From: Arcicella gelida
GTDB lineage: Bacteria > Bacteroidota > Bacteroidia > Cytophagales > Spirosomataceae
Direction of reading: 5' to 3'
Assembly (NCBI RefSeq): GCF_034931025.1
Contig: NZ_JAYGIL010000004.1
Coordinates: 186,001-250,000 of the forward strand
DNA length: 64,000 nt
A program made the translations under genes and the position numbers. The notes under the pieces were generated by a model. The model made no database searches and was not told the origin of the DNA. It worked only from the letters and a program-made list of their open reading frames with translations. This document shows, one piece after another, positions 15,001-24,183 of this stretch; positions within the stretch are counted from its first letter, which is position 1, and every line of letters starts with the position of its first letter.

Positions 15001-17423
15001 CATGTGATAGTGCCCATATTTTGTCTCTTTTTAACTCAAAACTTACAAACTTTCAATGGTTTAGAAACAATATAAAAATACCTAATGTCAATACCTACAA
15101 CATACAAGCTAAACAAAGTGGAAGTTATACGCTAAAGTTTGAAACGGAATATGGCTGTATTTGGGAAACAAAACCAATTAAAGTAACACTTGGACAATTC
15201 CCCAAACCAATAATAAGCGGAAGAAATGAACTTTTATGCGGAGAAGAAACGGCATCTATTAACATAAACTCTTCAGCTGGGAATATTATTTGGAAAAGAG
15301 ACGGAATAATACTCGCAGGTAAAAATGCTAGTACCCTTAATGTAAATCAGGTAGGGAAATACGTAGCTACCATTCAAAACAATCAATGTTTGGCTATTTC
15401 ATCAGATACCTTAGAAATCACCCAAAGCACCAGTAATAAGTTAAAAACAAAAATTGTATATAGTTACTGGACGGTTGGATGTTCTGAGTTCAAAGCTGAT
15501 TTGTATGCTAAAAGTGGCTATTCAAGTAAAAAGCTAAACTATCAATGGTTTAAAAATGGCATTGAAATTCCTGATAATAATGATAGTCTTTTAATTGTAA
15601 CTGAAAAGGGTAAATATTCTGTTAAAATAAGCAATGGTACATGCGAAGGGTTTTCAGAAGAAGTAATTCTTGATAGACCTTCGATTCAAAAAATATTCTA
15701 CTACTATAACAATGCTAATGTTAATATAGAAAAAGAAGTCTGCGAAGGATCAAATATTATATTGAATCTCAACAATTATTTACCAACCTCAATATCAAAC
15801 GAATTTACCAAGGACTCGTCTAAAACTAATTATAATCTTGTTAGAAATACAATCTTTTGGTATCGAGATGGTAAACAAATCAATGAAATAGAATATCCAT
15901 CAAAACAGGGTAGTGTTTATACCGAAAAGGATGCGGATAAAATTTATTTTTACTCTGAAAATGGCAAAAGAATTAACGATGCTAGTATCTCAAGCAAAAC
16001 GTCAGGAAAATATTTTACTGTTATCAAGGCTTTGTACGAAAACGGGGAAGAATGTGTTTCATCAACCGATACTGTTGACATTAAGTTTAGTAAGCGTATA
16101 CAACTAGTAAATGATTATTCTTATGATAAAAATTTGAAATATATACCTATTGCAAGTTGTCAAGATTCAGTAACTATTCGAGGAAACTCTAACTCAATTT
16201 CAGCAAACAGTTATGAAGGTCCTGTTAATAATCAAAGAGCAATTGGATATACTTGGAAAAAAGATGGGCAAATATTTAAGCCATTGAATAATCAAGAAAG
16301 TACACAATCTATTACTACTAACCAAGAAGGTACTTATGTTTTAGAAACCCAATACAAAGGTGGTTGTGTTTCTCTTTCACAACCTTATAAAATCTCCTTG
16401 GGCAAACTGGTAGTTTCGATAAGCAGCAGTCAACCGACTTATGACTATAACATTTGCGAAGGTGACAAGATTATATTTAATGGCATTGCATCCACTAGTA
16501 TTATTGATACTAATAAAATAGTGTACAAATGGCTTAAAGATGGAACTAGTCTTAGCAATTTATCCTACATAACCACAAGTAAAGCCGGAGCATACCAATT
16601 AAAAGCGAGTCAGGGCAAATGTGAAGGAACTTCTGAAACCATTAAGGTGAATTTCGTTAAAATCCCAACCAGTATTAGTCCTAAAGACTCTATTACCTTT
16701 TGCGATAATGCTACGGTTGAACTGATTGCTAGTAACGAAACGGGCTTAAAATATCAATGGGAACTAAATAACACAAGTATCAAAGACGCTAATGCTTCCA
16801 CTTTTAAAACAAATAACTCAGGCATTTATAGGGCTTTATTAAGAAAAGGTGAATGTTGGGATTATTCAGAGAAAGTAAAAACTATCGCCTTGCCTACTAT
16901 TTTACCCAAAGCGACGCTCACGGGCGACCAAAGTATTGATTATGACAAAGAAACTAAAATCTCTGTCAGTTTAAATTCTTACGCTCCGTGGACTTTAACA
17001 TTTTCGGATGGGCAAATATTTACAGCTACAACTTCGCCGTTTGAAGTCAGTGTAAAACCGCTTTCAACCACTACTTATGCTCTTAGTGAGGTGAAAAATA
17101 TTTGTGGTATCGGTACAACAGAAGGTTCTGCTAAAATTGAAGTAATTATACTTGCCAATGATATTGAGAAAGATATTAAGGTAGAAGTATATCCGATTCC
17201 TACTTCCGAAACTTGCAATTGGAAAATAAGTACTGATAAACCTGAAAAAGTATATCTGACACTCTACGATGTAAGTGGAAAAAATATCCTAGAACAAACT
17301 TCCGAAAATCGCTCACAAAGTCATTCAGGAGTCATTGACCTTTCTAAAATCAATGCTGGAACATATTTTTTGAAAATTGATGTAGGTAACAAAAACATTA
17401 CTCGTAAAATTATTAAATACTAA
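12045..17423 (+). CDS. giant Ig-repeat surface adhesin with T9SS sorting tail
   Basis: A 1792-residue secreted protein. Residues 1-22 form a signal peptide (MKHFYSLLVTTLFCINYATFS). The body consists of about 17 Ig/PKD-like units of 80-110 residues. Typical marks are a start such as VCEGxxxxL, a core YQWxKNxxxIxxA, a turn GxYxV and a closing cysteine two strands later, so many units may hold a disulfide. The last about 80 residues (VEVYPIPTSE, then LYDVSGKNILEQ and INAGTYFLKI) are a type A C-terminal sorting domain of the type IX secretion system. The protein is therefore likely attached to, or released from, the cell surface. The repeats are diverged rather than identical. It is monocistronic and ends at a bidirectional terminator. 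The ligand is unknown. Confidence 0.85.
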   Translation: MKHFYSLLVTTLFCINYATFSQQVSSNSPVCLGNPLELKASGGKTFVWKGPNGFTSTQQNPSIEKTISENAGSYSVTIDGTTTLSVDVKVGKTYFGKQVVYNSVSGNILYLSTYPSAANDLAFRYSWSGPNNFTSQDAFSSIKGFDKKAQGKYTVTMTDEFGCISEESTVVALNTPDCPYSVRLYVEAGDNSTYYNYYNEDEISSVKICKGTSTTLRVDTSYFGKCKVQWYKSNQLLTGENGVKLQIKEDAVYYAKITNSTCEYQSAKLEILSKTSPNISIYSYGGDESQIAICNIEGQVTLGVSLEYLSVDNYSYQWLKNDKIIEGATSYSYLAEEVGEYKVIGKTGLCAAVSSPIKIISTDKISAKLSFFANSYDSSSRVTSDISKIRELKVCTNTPINFNLLVQAIGNQEIYLNGKLQSSNSNVFTATQSGTYKLKVKQGQCLAEDSLKITIGKSFTIPLIHEATLPFYYGTTLANTYYYPDYNYSNALSYNNFKWYKDDKLYSEQSTFTPIIAGNYQLKYLDNQTDCIGESRIIKIDKPFVAPKFTIKSQKITVLCEGNSLTLNPNICYNNDIIWKKDGKKIPKLHDGCDITVNEVGKYWYEFSSGTSTYYSDTIEIKTEKKINISVKDSCLASNTFTLITNAIPDGKYQWYQDKELIKGATNNSFNTTQYGNYYVQVVKNNCVNLSKEISIGISIPSTQNICRNDSIIFTPKGTLKTVEWTGPNNFNAKIINPKIPKSTTAMSGIYTIKGETSSGCVISTQSRVIVNDLPTMNLQKTIIACEGSDFEFPRPTSILTDSTETADYFTITYPNGTQFKIESYSSALLPVFKNISSKNAGTYKVEGFSNKGGCSVTGTTQLSVVNSAECRSITLGNLNPSYLKPGVCVNTEIEIPFTTTGTFPVGTKFKVITTENIILGEGTKSPIKVKVPQTFYSFEIRVVSEDKTVSSLKSRINLKSHWLDYEFISDRLYSANDYSMSDIIACDSAHILSLFNSKLTNFQWFRNNIKIPNVNTYNIQAKQSGSYTLKFETEYGCIWETKPIKVTLGQFPKPIISGRNELLCGEETASININSSAGNIIWKRDGIILAGKNASTLNVNQVGKYVATIQNNQCLAISSDTLEITQSTSNKLKTKIVYSYWTVGCSEFKADLYAKSGYSSKKLNYQWFKNGIEIPDNNDSLLIVTEKGKYSVKISNGTCEGFSEEVILDRPSIQKIFYYYNNANVNIEKEVCEGSNIILNLNNYLPTSISNEFTKDSSKTNYNLVRNTIFWYRDGKQINEIEYPSKQGSVYTEKDADKIYFYSENGKRINDASISSKTSGKYFTVIKALYENGEECVSSTDTVDIKFSKRIQLVNDYSYDKNLKYIPIASCQDSVTIRGNSNSISANSYEGPVNNQRAIGYTWKKDGQIFKPLNNQESTQSITTNQEGTYVLETQYKGGCVSLSQPYKISLGKLVVSISSSQPTYDYNICEGDKIIFNGIASTSIIDTNKIVYKWLKDGTSLSNLSYITTSKAGAYQLKASQGKCEGTSETIKVNFVKIPTSISPKDSITFCDNATVELIASNETGLKYQWELNNTSIKDANASTFKTNNSGIYRALLRKGECWDYSEKVKTIALPTILPKATLTGDQSIDYDKETKISVSLNSYAPWTLTFSDGQIFTATTSPFEVSVKPLSTTTYALSEVKNICGIGTTEGSAKIEVIILANDIEKDIKVEVYPIPTSETCNWKISTDKPEKVYLTLYDVSGKNILEQTSENRSQSHSGVIDLSKINAGTYFLKIDVGNKNITRKIIKY

Positions 17424-17435
17424 TTCTTACAAACT

Positions 17436-17472
17436 AAATAGAGCCACCCATTTTCATGAGTGGCTCTATTTA
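17436..17472. terminator. bidirectional terminator between convergent genes
   Basis: Arms AAATAGAGCCACCCAT and ATGAGTGGCTCTATTT (one mismatch) lie between the adhesin stop and the inositol oxygenase stop and can end both transcripts. Confidence 0.8.
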
Positions 17473-17475
17473 GTT

Positions 17476-18348
17476 TTAAAACTTCAAGTTAGCTGGTAAA
17501 TATTTCTTCACTAACTCTTTGTAATATGGTTTCAAGGCTTCTGTATCTGGAGGAACTGGAAGTTTTGAATACAAATCATAAGGATTGAATTTCTTCACCC
17601 ATTCAAACATTTCGTGGTCATGCTCATCCATTAAATGTTCGTAAGCATTTTCACGGTGCTGTGAATAAAATGAGTGATAGCGAATCATATACAAAGCTGG
17701 CTCTGGCAAATTATCTTTCACCATTTGATATAAATACTCATCATGTCCCCACGACATATCAACGTTTCTTAAACCGCAGTTTGGTGAATAAACACCATAT
17801 TTAGTATTGAAACGTTCGTCGTGTGCATCTGGATTTGCCTCAAAGTATTCTGAATAAACAATTTTATCTGAATGCTTACAGCCTACAGGGAAAGTATCAC
17901 CTACTACAGCCCATTGTGGTTCACCGAACAAACAAAGTACTTTACCCATATCGTGTAATAAACCTGTTAATACAAACCAATCTGGATGTCCGTCTGCACG
18001 GATAGCTTCCGAAGTTTGTAATAAATGTTGCCATTGGTCTAATGAAGTATCAGGGTCAGAATCATCAACCAGTGAATTCAAGAAATCAAAAGCATCCCAA
18101 ATCGGCATTTCTTTTTTATCGAACTTCAAAAACTCTGCTTGCTTTTGCTTCACAAAGTCATAAGTTTGATATTTGTGATTCAAACGATAAAACTCCCGAA
18201 CAGTATCTCTTTCAGGATTATCATAATTACGATACTCGTCTTTTGTCTTTTTAAAAGTAGTATCTTCTTCAGGATAACGCTGCAAAACGTCGTCTTCCCA
18301 AACCTCTAAGCTCGCTAAGGGAGCGATTTCTTTTTCTGAAAATTCCAT
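17476..18348 (-). CDS. myo-inositol oxygenase
   Basis: A 290-residue member of the MIOX family, which oxidises myo-inositol to D-glucuronate with a mixed-valent di-iron centre. All expected ligands are present: H108 (QWQHLLQTSE), H132-D133 (LLHDMGK), H202 (SWGHDEYL), H225 (IRYHSFYSQH) and D258 (FNPYDLY). The substrate loop around K135 is also present. The length equals that of animal and plant enzymes; the family is known but scattered in bacteria. It lies 129 bp downstream of a sodium:solute symporter gene on the same strand, which suggests uptake and oxidation of inositol as one unit. Confidence 0.93.
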   Translation of the reverse strand: MEFSEKEIAPLASLEVWEDDVLQRYPEEDTTFKKTKDEYRNYDNPERDTVREFYRLNHKYQTYDFVKQKQAEFLKFDKKEMPIWDAFDFLNSLVDDSDPDTSLDQWQHLLQTSEAIRADGHPDWFVLTGLLHDMGKVLCLFGEPQWAVVGDTFPVGCKHSDKIVYSEYFEANPDAHDERFNTKYGVYSPNCGLRNVDMSWGHDEYLYQMVKDNLPEPALYMIRYHSFYSQHRENAYEHLMDEHDHEMFEWVKKFNPYDLYSKLPVPPDTEALKPYYKELVKKYLPANLKF

Positions 18349-18477
18349 AAGACCAAAACAGATTAAATGGCTATAAATTAAGATATTGAATAAAAAAATA
18401 GATAATTGTACTCACAAAATATATTTTTCAAAAGTATGAATTTTCTAGCACAATTTTAGAAATTCAGACTTTTTGAT

Positions 18478-20100
18478 TTACCAAAAAACAGTATAAAGTG
18501 CTGCTAAAACGCCACAAATAAGCACCGAAACAACCACAAAAGAATCTGAAACCTTAAACATACTCGAATCTATGGCTAAACCTTTTGTTTCTTCTTTTTT
18601 TCTGCCTTCAATTAAAGAAACTGTCACCATTAAAACGACTAAAATCAGATAAACCCAAAGTGTTCTGTCTAAAAAAGGAATTGGCTCGGTTCTTATCCAT
18701 TCTGGTAACATTTTGAACAAAAGTGATAGAGGTAAAGTCAACACGGCAGCAACGATAGCGGCATTTGAAGTAGTTTTTTTCCAGAATAATCCTAAAGAAA
18801 ACAATGCAAATGCACCCGGCGTAATATAATTTGAATATTCTTGAATGAATTGATAAGCCTGTTCAAGATGGCGAAGCTGTGGCGTAACCAACAAGGCAAT
18901 TGCAAAAGAAACCCAAACGGCGTATCGTCCTACCAAAACAGTATTTCGCTCAGTAGCGTCTTTCTTCAAGATTTTTTTATAAATATCTAAACTGAAAATC
19001 GTAGCAATACTATTACACTTACTTGCCAAAGATGCTACAATTGCTGCGGTGAGTGCCGCAAAAGCTAGTCCTTTTAAACCAATAGGTAATAAATTCATTA
19101 AAGATGGATAGGCATGGTCGGGCTTCACGACTCCGTTCAAATCTACCATTTCTTGTTGCAATGAACCGTTGCTATATAACACATAAGCCGCAATTCCCGG
19201 AATAACGCAAATTAATGGAATTAATAATTTCAAAAAGGCTGCAAAAATAATCCCGCTTCTTGCTGTTTTTAAATCTGCTCCCAAAGCTCTTTGAACAATG
19301 TATTGATTACAACCCCAATAATTCAAATTGTTTATCCACATCCCCCCTATCAAAATTGATAATCCGGGCAATTCATAATAGTACTTATCTCCTTTTGAGA
19401 ATATCATGTGGAAATGGTCATCGGCTTTGGTTTTTAGTAAAGATAAACCATCGAAAACACCATCGCCTCCAAATTTATCTGAAACCATATTTAAAGCTAA
19501 ATAAGTTGTGGCTAATCCTCCCAAAATCAATACAACTACTTGAATAACATCAGTATAACCGATTACTTTCATTCCTCCAAGTGTGATTAATATCGCAAAA
19601 ATGGCTAAAGCAGCCATACAATATTCAAATTGTAAACCTGTAATGGTTTCTAATGCCAAAGAGCCTAAATATAAAATAGAAGTAAGGTTGATAAATACAT
19701 ATAACAAAAGCCAGAATACTGCCATAATCGTCGCTACGGTATCGTTATATCGTAATGACAATAATTGCGGCATGGTGTAAATTTTATTTTTCAGATAAAT
19801 TGGAATGAAAAAAACTGCCACAACAATCAAGGTGGCTGCCGACATCCATTCATAAGAAGAGATAGCTAAACCAATGGCAAAGCCCGAGCCTGACATTCCA
19901 ATAAAGTGTTCTGCTGAAATATTTGAAGCAATTAAAGATGCTCCGATTGCCCACCAAGTAAGTGAACCTTCGGCTAAAAAAAAGCCTTTTGTGGTTGAGT
20001 TTTTTGTTTTGTCTCGCTGAAATACCCAATAGCCATACGAACCAACAAGTATTAAATACAATGAAAAAACGACGTAGTCGAGCTGATGAAGGGAATTCAT
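18478..20100 (-). CDS. sodium:solute symporter (SSS family), probably for inositol or a sugar
   Basis: A 540-residue membrane protein with about 14 hydrophobic helices. The family signatures FFLAEGSLTWWAIGASLIAS and NISAEHFIGMSGSGFA near the N-terminus, and NYWGCNQYIVQRALGA in the middle, match the SGLT/SMCT branch that imports sugars or myo-inositol with sodium. It is divergent from the beta-barrel gene at 20274 and upstream of the myo-inositol oxygenase, so myo-inositol is the best guess for the substrate. Confidence 0.88.
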   Translation of the reverse strand: MNSLHQLDYVVFSLYLILVGSYGYWVFQRDKTKNSTTKGFFLAEGSLTWWAIGASLIASNISAEHFIGMSGSGFAIGLAISSYEWMSAATLIVVAVFFIPIYLKNKIYTMPQLLSLRYNDTVATIMAVFWLLLYVFINLTSILYLGSLALETITGLQFEYCMAALAIFAILITLGGMKVIGYTDVIQVVVLILGGLATTYLALNMVSDKFGGDGVFDGLSLLKTKADDHFHMIFSKGDKYYYELPGLSILIGGMWINNLNYWGCNQYIVQRALGADLKTARSGIIFAAFLKLLIPLICVIPGIAAYVLYSNGSLQQEMVDLNGVVKPDHAYPSLMNLLPIGLKGLAFAALTAAIVASLASKCNSIATIFSLDIYKKILKKDATERNTVLVGRYAVWVSFAIALLVTPQLRHLEQAYQFIQEYSNYITPGAFALFSLGLFWKKTTSNAAIVAAVLTLPLSLLFKMLPEWIRTEPIPFLDRTLWVYLILVVLMVTVSLIEGRKKEETKGLAIDSSMFKVSDSFVVVSVLICGVLAALYTVFW

Positions 20101-20273
20101 ATTAAATGGATAAAATCTAAATTATTCTAAGATATATCTAAAAGTAAATTTTGTTATTTTTTACTCGTTTTCCCTCAATTTTATCAAAAACACTGTCCTG
20201 ATAACACAGACCTCCGCTTAAATACTTTAGCCTTTGATTAAGTCGTTTAAAGAAAGACTAACAATTCTCTATT

Positions 20274-21245
20274 ATGCTATTTCAAAAACATATCTCATTT
20301 CTTAGCGTTTTGTTGCTTTGCTTTTGTTCTAAAAGTATGGCACAAACGCCTTCTTTAAGCCAATTATTTTATCCAAATATTACGTTACGAGCTGAGTTTA
20401 TGCCCGAAACTTCAATGTCGAATGGACAAAAATTTGGTTTCAACAGAAGTACAGCTTTAGGAATTATTCCTTTGAGTACAGAAATTCAGGCAGGTATTGG
20501 TTTCGGGAAAAAGGCTGATATTCAGGCGAAGCATTCTCTATTAGTGGCAAATCTTGCCCAAATCAACACCACAATTGATGGCAAAGATGACCCAACTGGT
20601 GGATATAAAACTTTAGGCATGACTTATGTACAACTTAAAGCAAGTCTGCGAGAAAAACTTTGGGTTTATGCTGTTGGCGGAGGTATTACACAAACAAATG
20701 AAACCTTTTTGAATCCACAACCTTACTTTTATGGTGGAGCCGCTCGTTTACGAATTCTGGGTTTAAAAACACAAATACTTTATGGCACAGCCATTATTTA
20801 TAACCAGAAATTCAGAATTATTCCTGTTTTTGGTTTCACAAAAGCACTCGGAAATGATTGGAAGGTTTCTGGCATTTTGCCTTTCAGAGCCAGCGTTGGC
20901 TATAAAGTAAATCCTTGGCTTCATCTGGATTTCAACTCGGTTTACGATGGATACAGTGCTGGTTATCAAGAATATGTAATTTCAGAAAAAATGATTCGTC
21001 GTCAAAATTATCAACAAGTTAGGTTTACCTTATCAGGCAATGCACATGTGTTGAATGTTTTTAACCTTGGTATTGAAGGTGGTTTAACGGAGTTTAGAAA
21101 AGTAAAAACCTTTAATGCTGCTAACGAAAACCTTAGTACTTCAAGCTTACCTGTTGCTCCATACATAGGTTTTAGCGTAAGATATATCACAAGTAAATCA
21201 AAAATTTCTTCCAAATTTCTGAAAAGTACTGGCATAGATTTTTAA
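20274..21245 (+). CDS. secreted beta-barrel protein, unknown role
   Basis: A 323-residue protein with a signal peptide ending at AQ (residues 1-24, LSVLLLCFCSKSMAQ). The mature part is built of alternating amphipathic strands with Gly/Tyr turns (VGYKVNPWLHLDFNSVYDGY, YIGFSVRYITSK), as in small outer-membrane barrels related to DUF6268-like proteins. I recognise no specific function. It is divergent from the symporter gene with 173 bp between. The last strand is followed by a 12-residue tail, not a classical aromatic end. Confidence 0.6.
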   Translation: MLFQKHISFLSVLLLCFCSKSMAQTPSLSQLFYPNITLRAEFMPETSMSNGQKFGFNRSTALGIIPLSTEIQAGIGFGKKADIQAKHSLLVANLAQINTTIDGKDDPTGGYKTLGMTYVQLKASLREKLWVYAVGGGITQTNETFLNPQPYFYGGAARLRILGLKTQILYGTAIIYNQKFRIIPVFGFTKALGNDWKVSGILPFRASVGYKVNPWLHLDFNSVYDGYSAGYQEYVISEKMIRRQNYQQVRFTLSGNAHVLNVFNLGIEGGLTEFRKVKTFNAANENLSTSSLPVAPYIGFSVRYITSKSKISSKFLKSTGIDF

Positions 21246-21718
21246 GGTCATTGATAACATTCTGAAAAACAATAGTATCAATTCAACCTTATAAAAAATA
21301 CATTTGGCGGAAAATATGATTTATAAAAATTCAAGAATTTTTCTTAGTTAATGAAGTAAAACCTTTCTAAATTTGGAGAAGATAGCTCAGCGATAATATC
21401 AACACGAGCTTCTATCTAATACGTATTTTGTACCTGCCTAAGAGCCCACTAAAAAATTCTATCTGATTATTTTATTCCTTGAAACATCGCTTGTCTTGAA
21501 AAAGACGAGCTTATCAAAAACATCAAGTTTTTTCCGAAAAAATATAACTTCATCGCTACTTTTGATGTTCTGTTAAATAGTGATTTGAAGATTAAAAACC
21601 TACATTACTTTAATCGTTAATTAAACAAACGATAGTTTTAGTAGCTAATAAATCGAATTTAAAGCAATAAAAATATTGTTCAGTAAAACACTGGCAAACA
21701 AAAATTCCCTTAAAAACC
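21246..21718. other. 473-bp intergenic region upstream of nrdB
   Basis: No open frame, hairpin terminator or NrdR-type box was recognised. The sequence is AT-rich and must carry the nrdB promoter. Confidence 0.4.
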
Positions 21719-22702
21719 ATGACAAACATTACGCAAATAGAGCCCCTTTTAGTTGAAGACCCAAACCGCTTTGTATTGTTTCCAATTAAGCAAAATGATA
21801 TTTGGCAATTCTATAAAAAAGCGGAAGCTTCTTTTTGGACTGCTGAAGAAATAGATCTTCAACAAGATTTAGCCGACTGGGAACATCGCTTAAATGATGG
21901 AGAAAGACACTTTATCTCGCACGTATTGGCATTTTTTGCAGCTTCAGATGGTATCGTCAATGAAAACCTTGCGGTAAATTTCCTTTCTGAAGTACAATAT
22001 GCTGAAGCAAAATGCTTCTACGGATTCCAGATTATGATGGAAAATATCCATTCTGAAACGTACTCTTTGTTGATTGATACTTATATCAAAAATCCAGTAG
22101 AAAAAGACAAAATGTTGCGTGCAGTTGATACAATTCCTTGCGTAAAGAAAAAAGCTGACTGGGCATTGCGTTGGATTAACGATGGAAACTTTGCAGAGCG
22201 TTTAATTGCTTTTGCTGCCGTAGAAGGAATTTTCTTCTCAGGTTCATTCTGTTCAATTTTCTGGTTGAAAAAACGTGGTTTAATGCCAGGTTTATCATTC
22301 TCGAACGAATTGATTTCAAGAGACGAAGGTCTTCACTGTGATTTTGCTTGTTTGCTTTATACAGACCATATCCAAAATAAACTAGACCCATCATCGGTTT
22401 ACAAAATCATTATGGATGCTGTAACTATCGAGAAGGAATTTGTAACAGATGCGCTACCAGTATCATTGATTGGTATGAATGCACAATTGATGTGCCAATA
22501 CATCGAATTCGTAGCTGACCGCTTATTGTTGGCTTTAGGCTTACAAAAACAATATAACGCTACCAATCCTTTCGATTTCATGGAAATGATTTCATTACAA
22601 GGAAAAACAAACTTCTTTGAAAAAAGAGTGGCAGAATATCAAAAATCAGGCGTTATGTCTGAGAAAGAATCAATGTCATTCTCTTTGGATGAGGATTTTT
22701 AG
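21719..22702 (+). CDS. nrdB: ribonucleotide reductase, class Ia small subunit
   Basis: A 327-residue R2 protein that houses the di-iron/tyrosyl radical cofactor. Iron ligands are D77 (FAASDGIVNENL), E108 and H111 (MMENIHSETY), E169 (AAVEGIFFSGSF), E203 and H206 (RDEGLHCDFA). The radical tyrosine is Y115. Segments such as CFYGFQIMMENIHSETYSLL and PCVKKKADWALRW are very close to animal R2, which places it in the eukaryote-like branch common in Bacteroidota. The C-terminus FSLDEDF is the usual tail that docks into NrdA. No nrdA gene is adjacent, so the large subunit must be elsewhere. Confidence 0.95.
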   Translation: MTNITQIEPLLVEDPNRFVLFPIKQNDIWQFYKKAEASFWTAEEIDLQQDLADWEHRLNDGERHFISHVLAFFAASDGIVNENLAVNFLSEVQYAEAKCFYGFQIMMENIHSETYSLLIDTYIKNPVEKDKMLRAVDTIPCVKKKADWALRWINDGNFAERLIAFAAVEGIFFSGSFCSIFWLKKRGLMPGLSFSNELISRDEGLHCDFACLLYTDHIQNKLDPSSVYKIIMDAVTIEKEFVTDALPVSLIGMNAQLMCQYIEFVADRLLLALGLQKQYNATNPFDFMEMISLQGKTNFFEKRVAEYQKSGVMSEKESMSFSLDEDF

Positions 22703-22726
22703 GCGATTATCTCTAGCATTAACGAC

Positions 22727-22763
22727 AAAGCCCTCAGCACAATGAATGTCTGAGGGCTTTTTT
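22727..22763 (+). terminator. nrdB terminator
   Basis: Arms AAAGCCCTCAG and CTGAGGGCTTT, followed by TTTTG, 25 bp after the nrdB stop. Confidence 0.8.
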
Positions 22764-22799
22764 GTTTACAACAAAGCTCATATTTACTCCAAATGGATT

Positions 22800-22807
22800 T
22801 ATATTTG
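22800..22807 (+). promoter_or_regulatory. -7 box of the ATPase/TPR operon
   Basis: TATATTTG fits TAnnTTTG and lies 27 bp before the ATG at 22834. This supports that start over the longer one at 22762, which falls in the nrdB terminator. Confidence 0.6.
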
Positions 22808-22833
22808 TGTTATCATCATATACAAGGAACAAT

Positions 22834-24183
22834 ATGTCTCACAAAGCTGAAACAATCAATGAAATAGACCAAGCAGTTAAATTTAATGAGCCTATTGGTC
22901 CAAGTCATTCTTTTTTTACTGATTTTTCGGGATTGAGGGGTGAATTTGAGGATAGAATTGTTTACAAAAATTTGAATGTTGAAAAGGAAAATGGTATTTT
23001 CTCTTTCAATCCAGCTATTAATGGTAGCAACAAATCCATTCTTTTTCTGGGTGGAATGCGTGGCTCTGGCAAAACATCCGAACTAGCCAAATATGCCGAA
23101 AAACTCAATAGTCCTCAATGCTTTTTTTGTGTTACTTGTAATATCGACCAAGAGTTAGATTTGAATGAATTGGAGTATATGGATATTCTGATACTTCAAT
23201 TAGAGCAACTAACCAAGCGGCTGAGCGAATACGATTTAACCATTAATGAAGGTATCAAAGAACGATTAGAAACTTGGTTTGCCAAACGAGAAACAGAAAT
23301 AAAAAGGGATTTAAAAGTAGAAGCAGAACTGGAAGCAGGTATTGAAATCAGCACAAAAAATCCACTTTTTAGTTTGTTAAACATCTTTGGAAAATTTAAA
23401 ACTGGAGTAGTGGGTTCAAATGAAAGAGCAAACATCGTCAGACAAAACCTTAAAAATAATTTCAACTCTTTTGCTACTATTTTTAATGAGTTTATTGAAG
23501 AAGTAAATGTCTCACTTCGTGATAATCACATCGCTCAAGAAATTCTTTTTATTGTTGATGGTTTAGAGAAAACGCTGAGTGCTAATACTCGCAAGAAAAT
23601 CATTATAGAAGAACAAAACCGCATTGATAAAATTAAGGCTTATACCATCTTTACTTTACCGATTGAACTGATGAGCCAAAGACCTAACTTATCACAATTT
23701 AGTAGCGTTGAAGCTTTTCCATTTGTGAAATTGATTGAAAGAAATGATACAGAAGATGCCATAGCTTTTGAGAAATTCAAAGAGTTTGTATATAAAAGAA
23801 TAGATAGAAGTCTTTTTGAAAACGAAGTGATTGTCCATAAAGCTATCAGATATTCTGGAGGTTCGCCACGAGAACTTTTAAAGATTTTGGAAACTACCGC
23901 TTTTTATGTAGAAGATGAACAACAACAAATTGATGATGTGGCTTTAGATAAAGCTTTAAATAGATTGGCGAATCAAACGGCACAGTATATTACAGAACCG
24001 ATGTTGGAAAAGATGAAGAAAATCATTGAAAATAATCGTGCAGGAAAAGACACTCCTTTTGATGAGGTATTGCAGACTATGTTAGAAAACATCTACGTGA
24101 TGGAATACAACAGTGGGAGTTATAAAAGAATAAACCCTATTTTGGAACGCTCTAATTTGTATCAACAATATGTTCAAGGATAG
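22834..24183 (+). CDS. Orc/STAND-like P-loop ATPase (first gene of pair)
   Basis: A 449-residue protein from MSHKAETINEID. The Walker A motif is in ILFLGGMRGSGKTSELAKY (about residue 63), the Walker B motif is EILFIVDGLEKT, and a sensor-2-like segment GGSPRELLKILETT lies before a C-terminal helical, winged-helix-like region. This order fits the Orc1/Cdc6-related and STAND ATPases. An insert of about 90 charged residues (EIKRDLKVEAELEAGIEIST region) lies between the Walker motifs. The end overlaps the TPR gene by 14 bp, so the two are translated together. Signalling, phage defence or regulation are all possible; the sequence does not decide. Confidence 0.7.
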   Translation: MSHKAETINEIDQAVKFNEPIGPSHSFFTDFSGLRGEFEDRIVYKNLNVEKENGIFSFNPAINGSNKSILFLGGMRGSGKTSELAKYAEKLNSPQCFFCVTCNIDQELDLNELEYMDILILQLEQLTKRLSEYDLTINEGIKERLETWFAKRETEIKRDLKVEAELEAGIEISTKNPLFSLLNIFGKFKTGVVGSNERANIVRQNLKNNFNSFATIFNEFIEEVNVSLRDNHIAQEILFIVDGLEKTLSANTRKKIIIEEQNRIDKIKAYTIFTLPIELMSQRPNLSQFSSVEAFPFVKLIERNDTEDAIAFEKFKEFVYKRIDRSLFENEVIVHKAIRYSGGSPRELLKILETTAFYVEDEQQQIDDVALDKALNRLANQTAQYITEPMLEKMKKIIENNRAGKDTPFDEVLQTMLENIYVMEYNSGSYKRINPILERSNLYQQYVQG

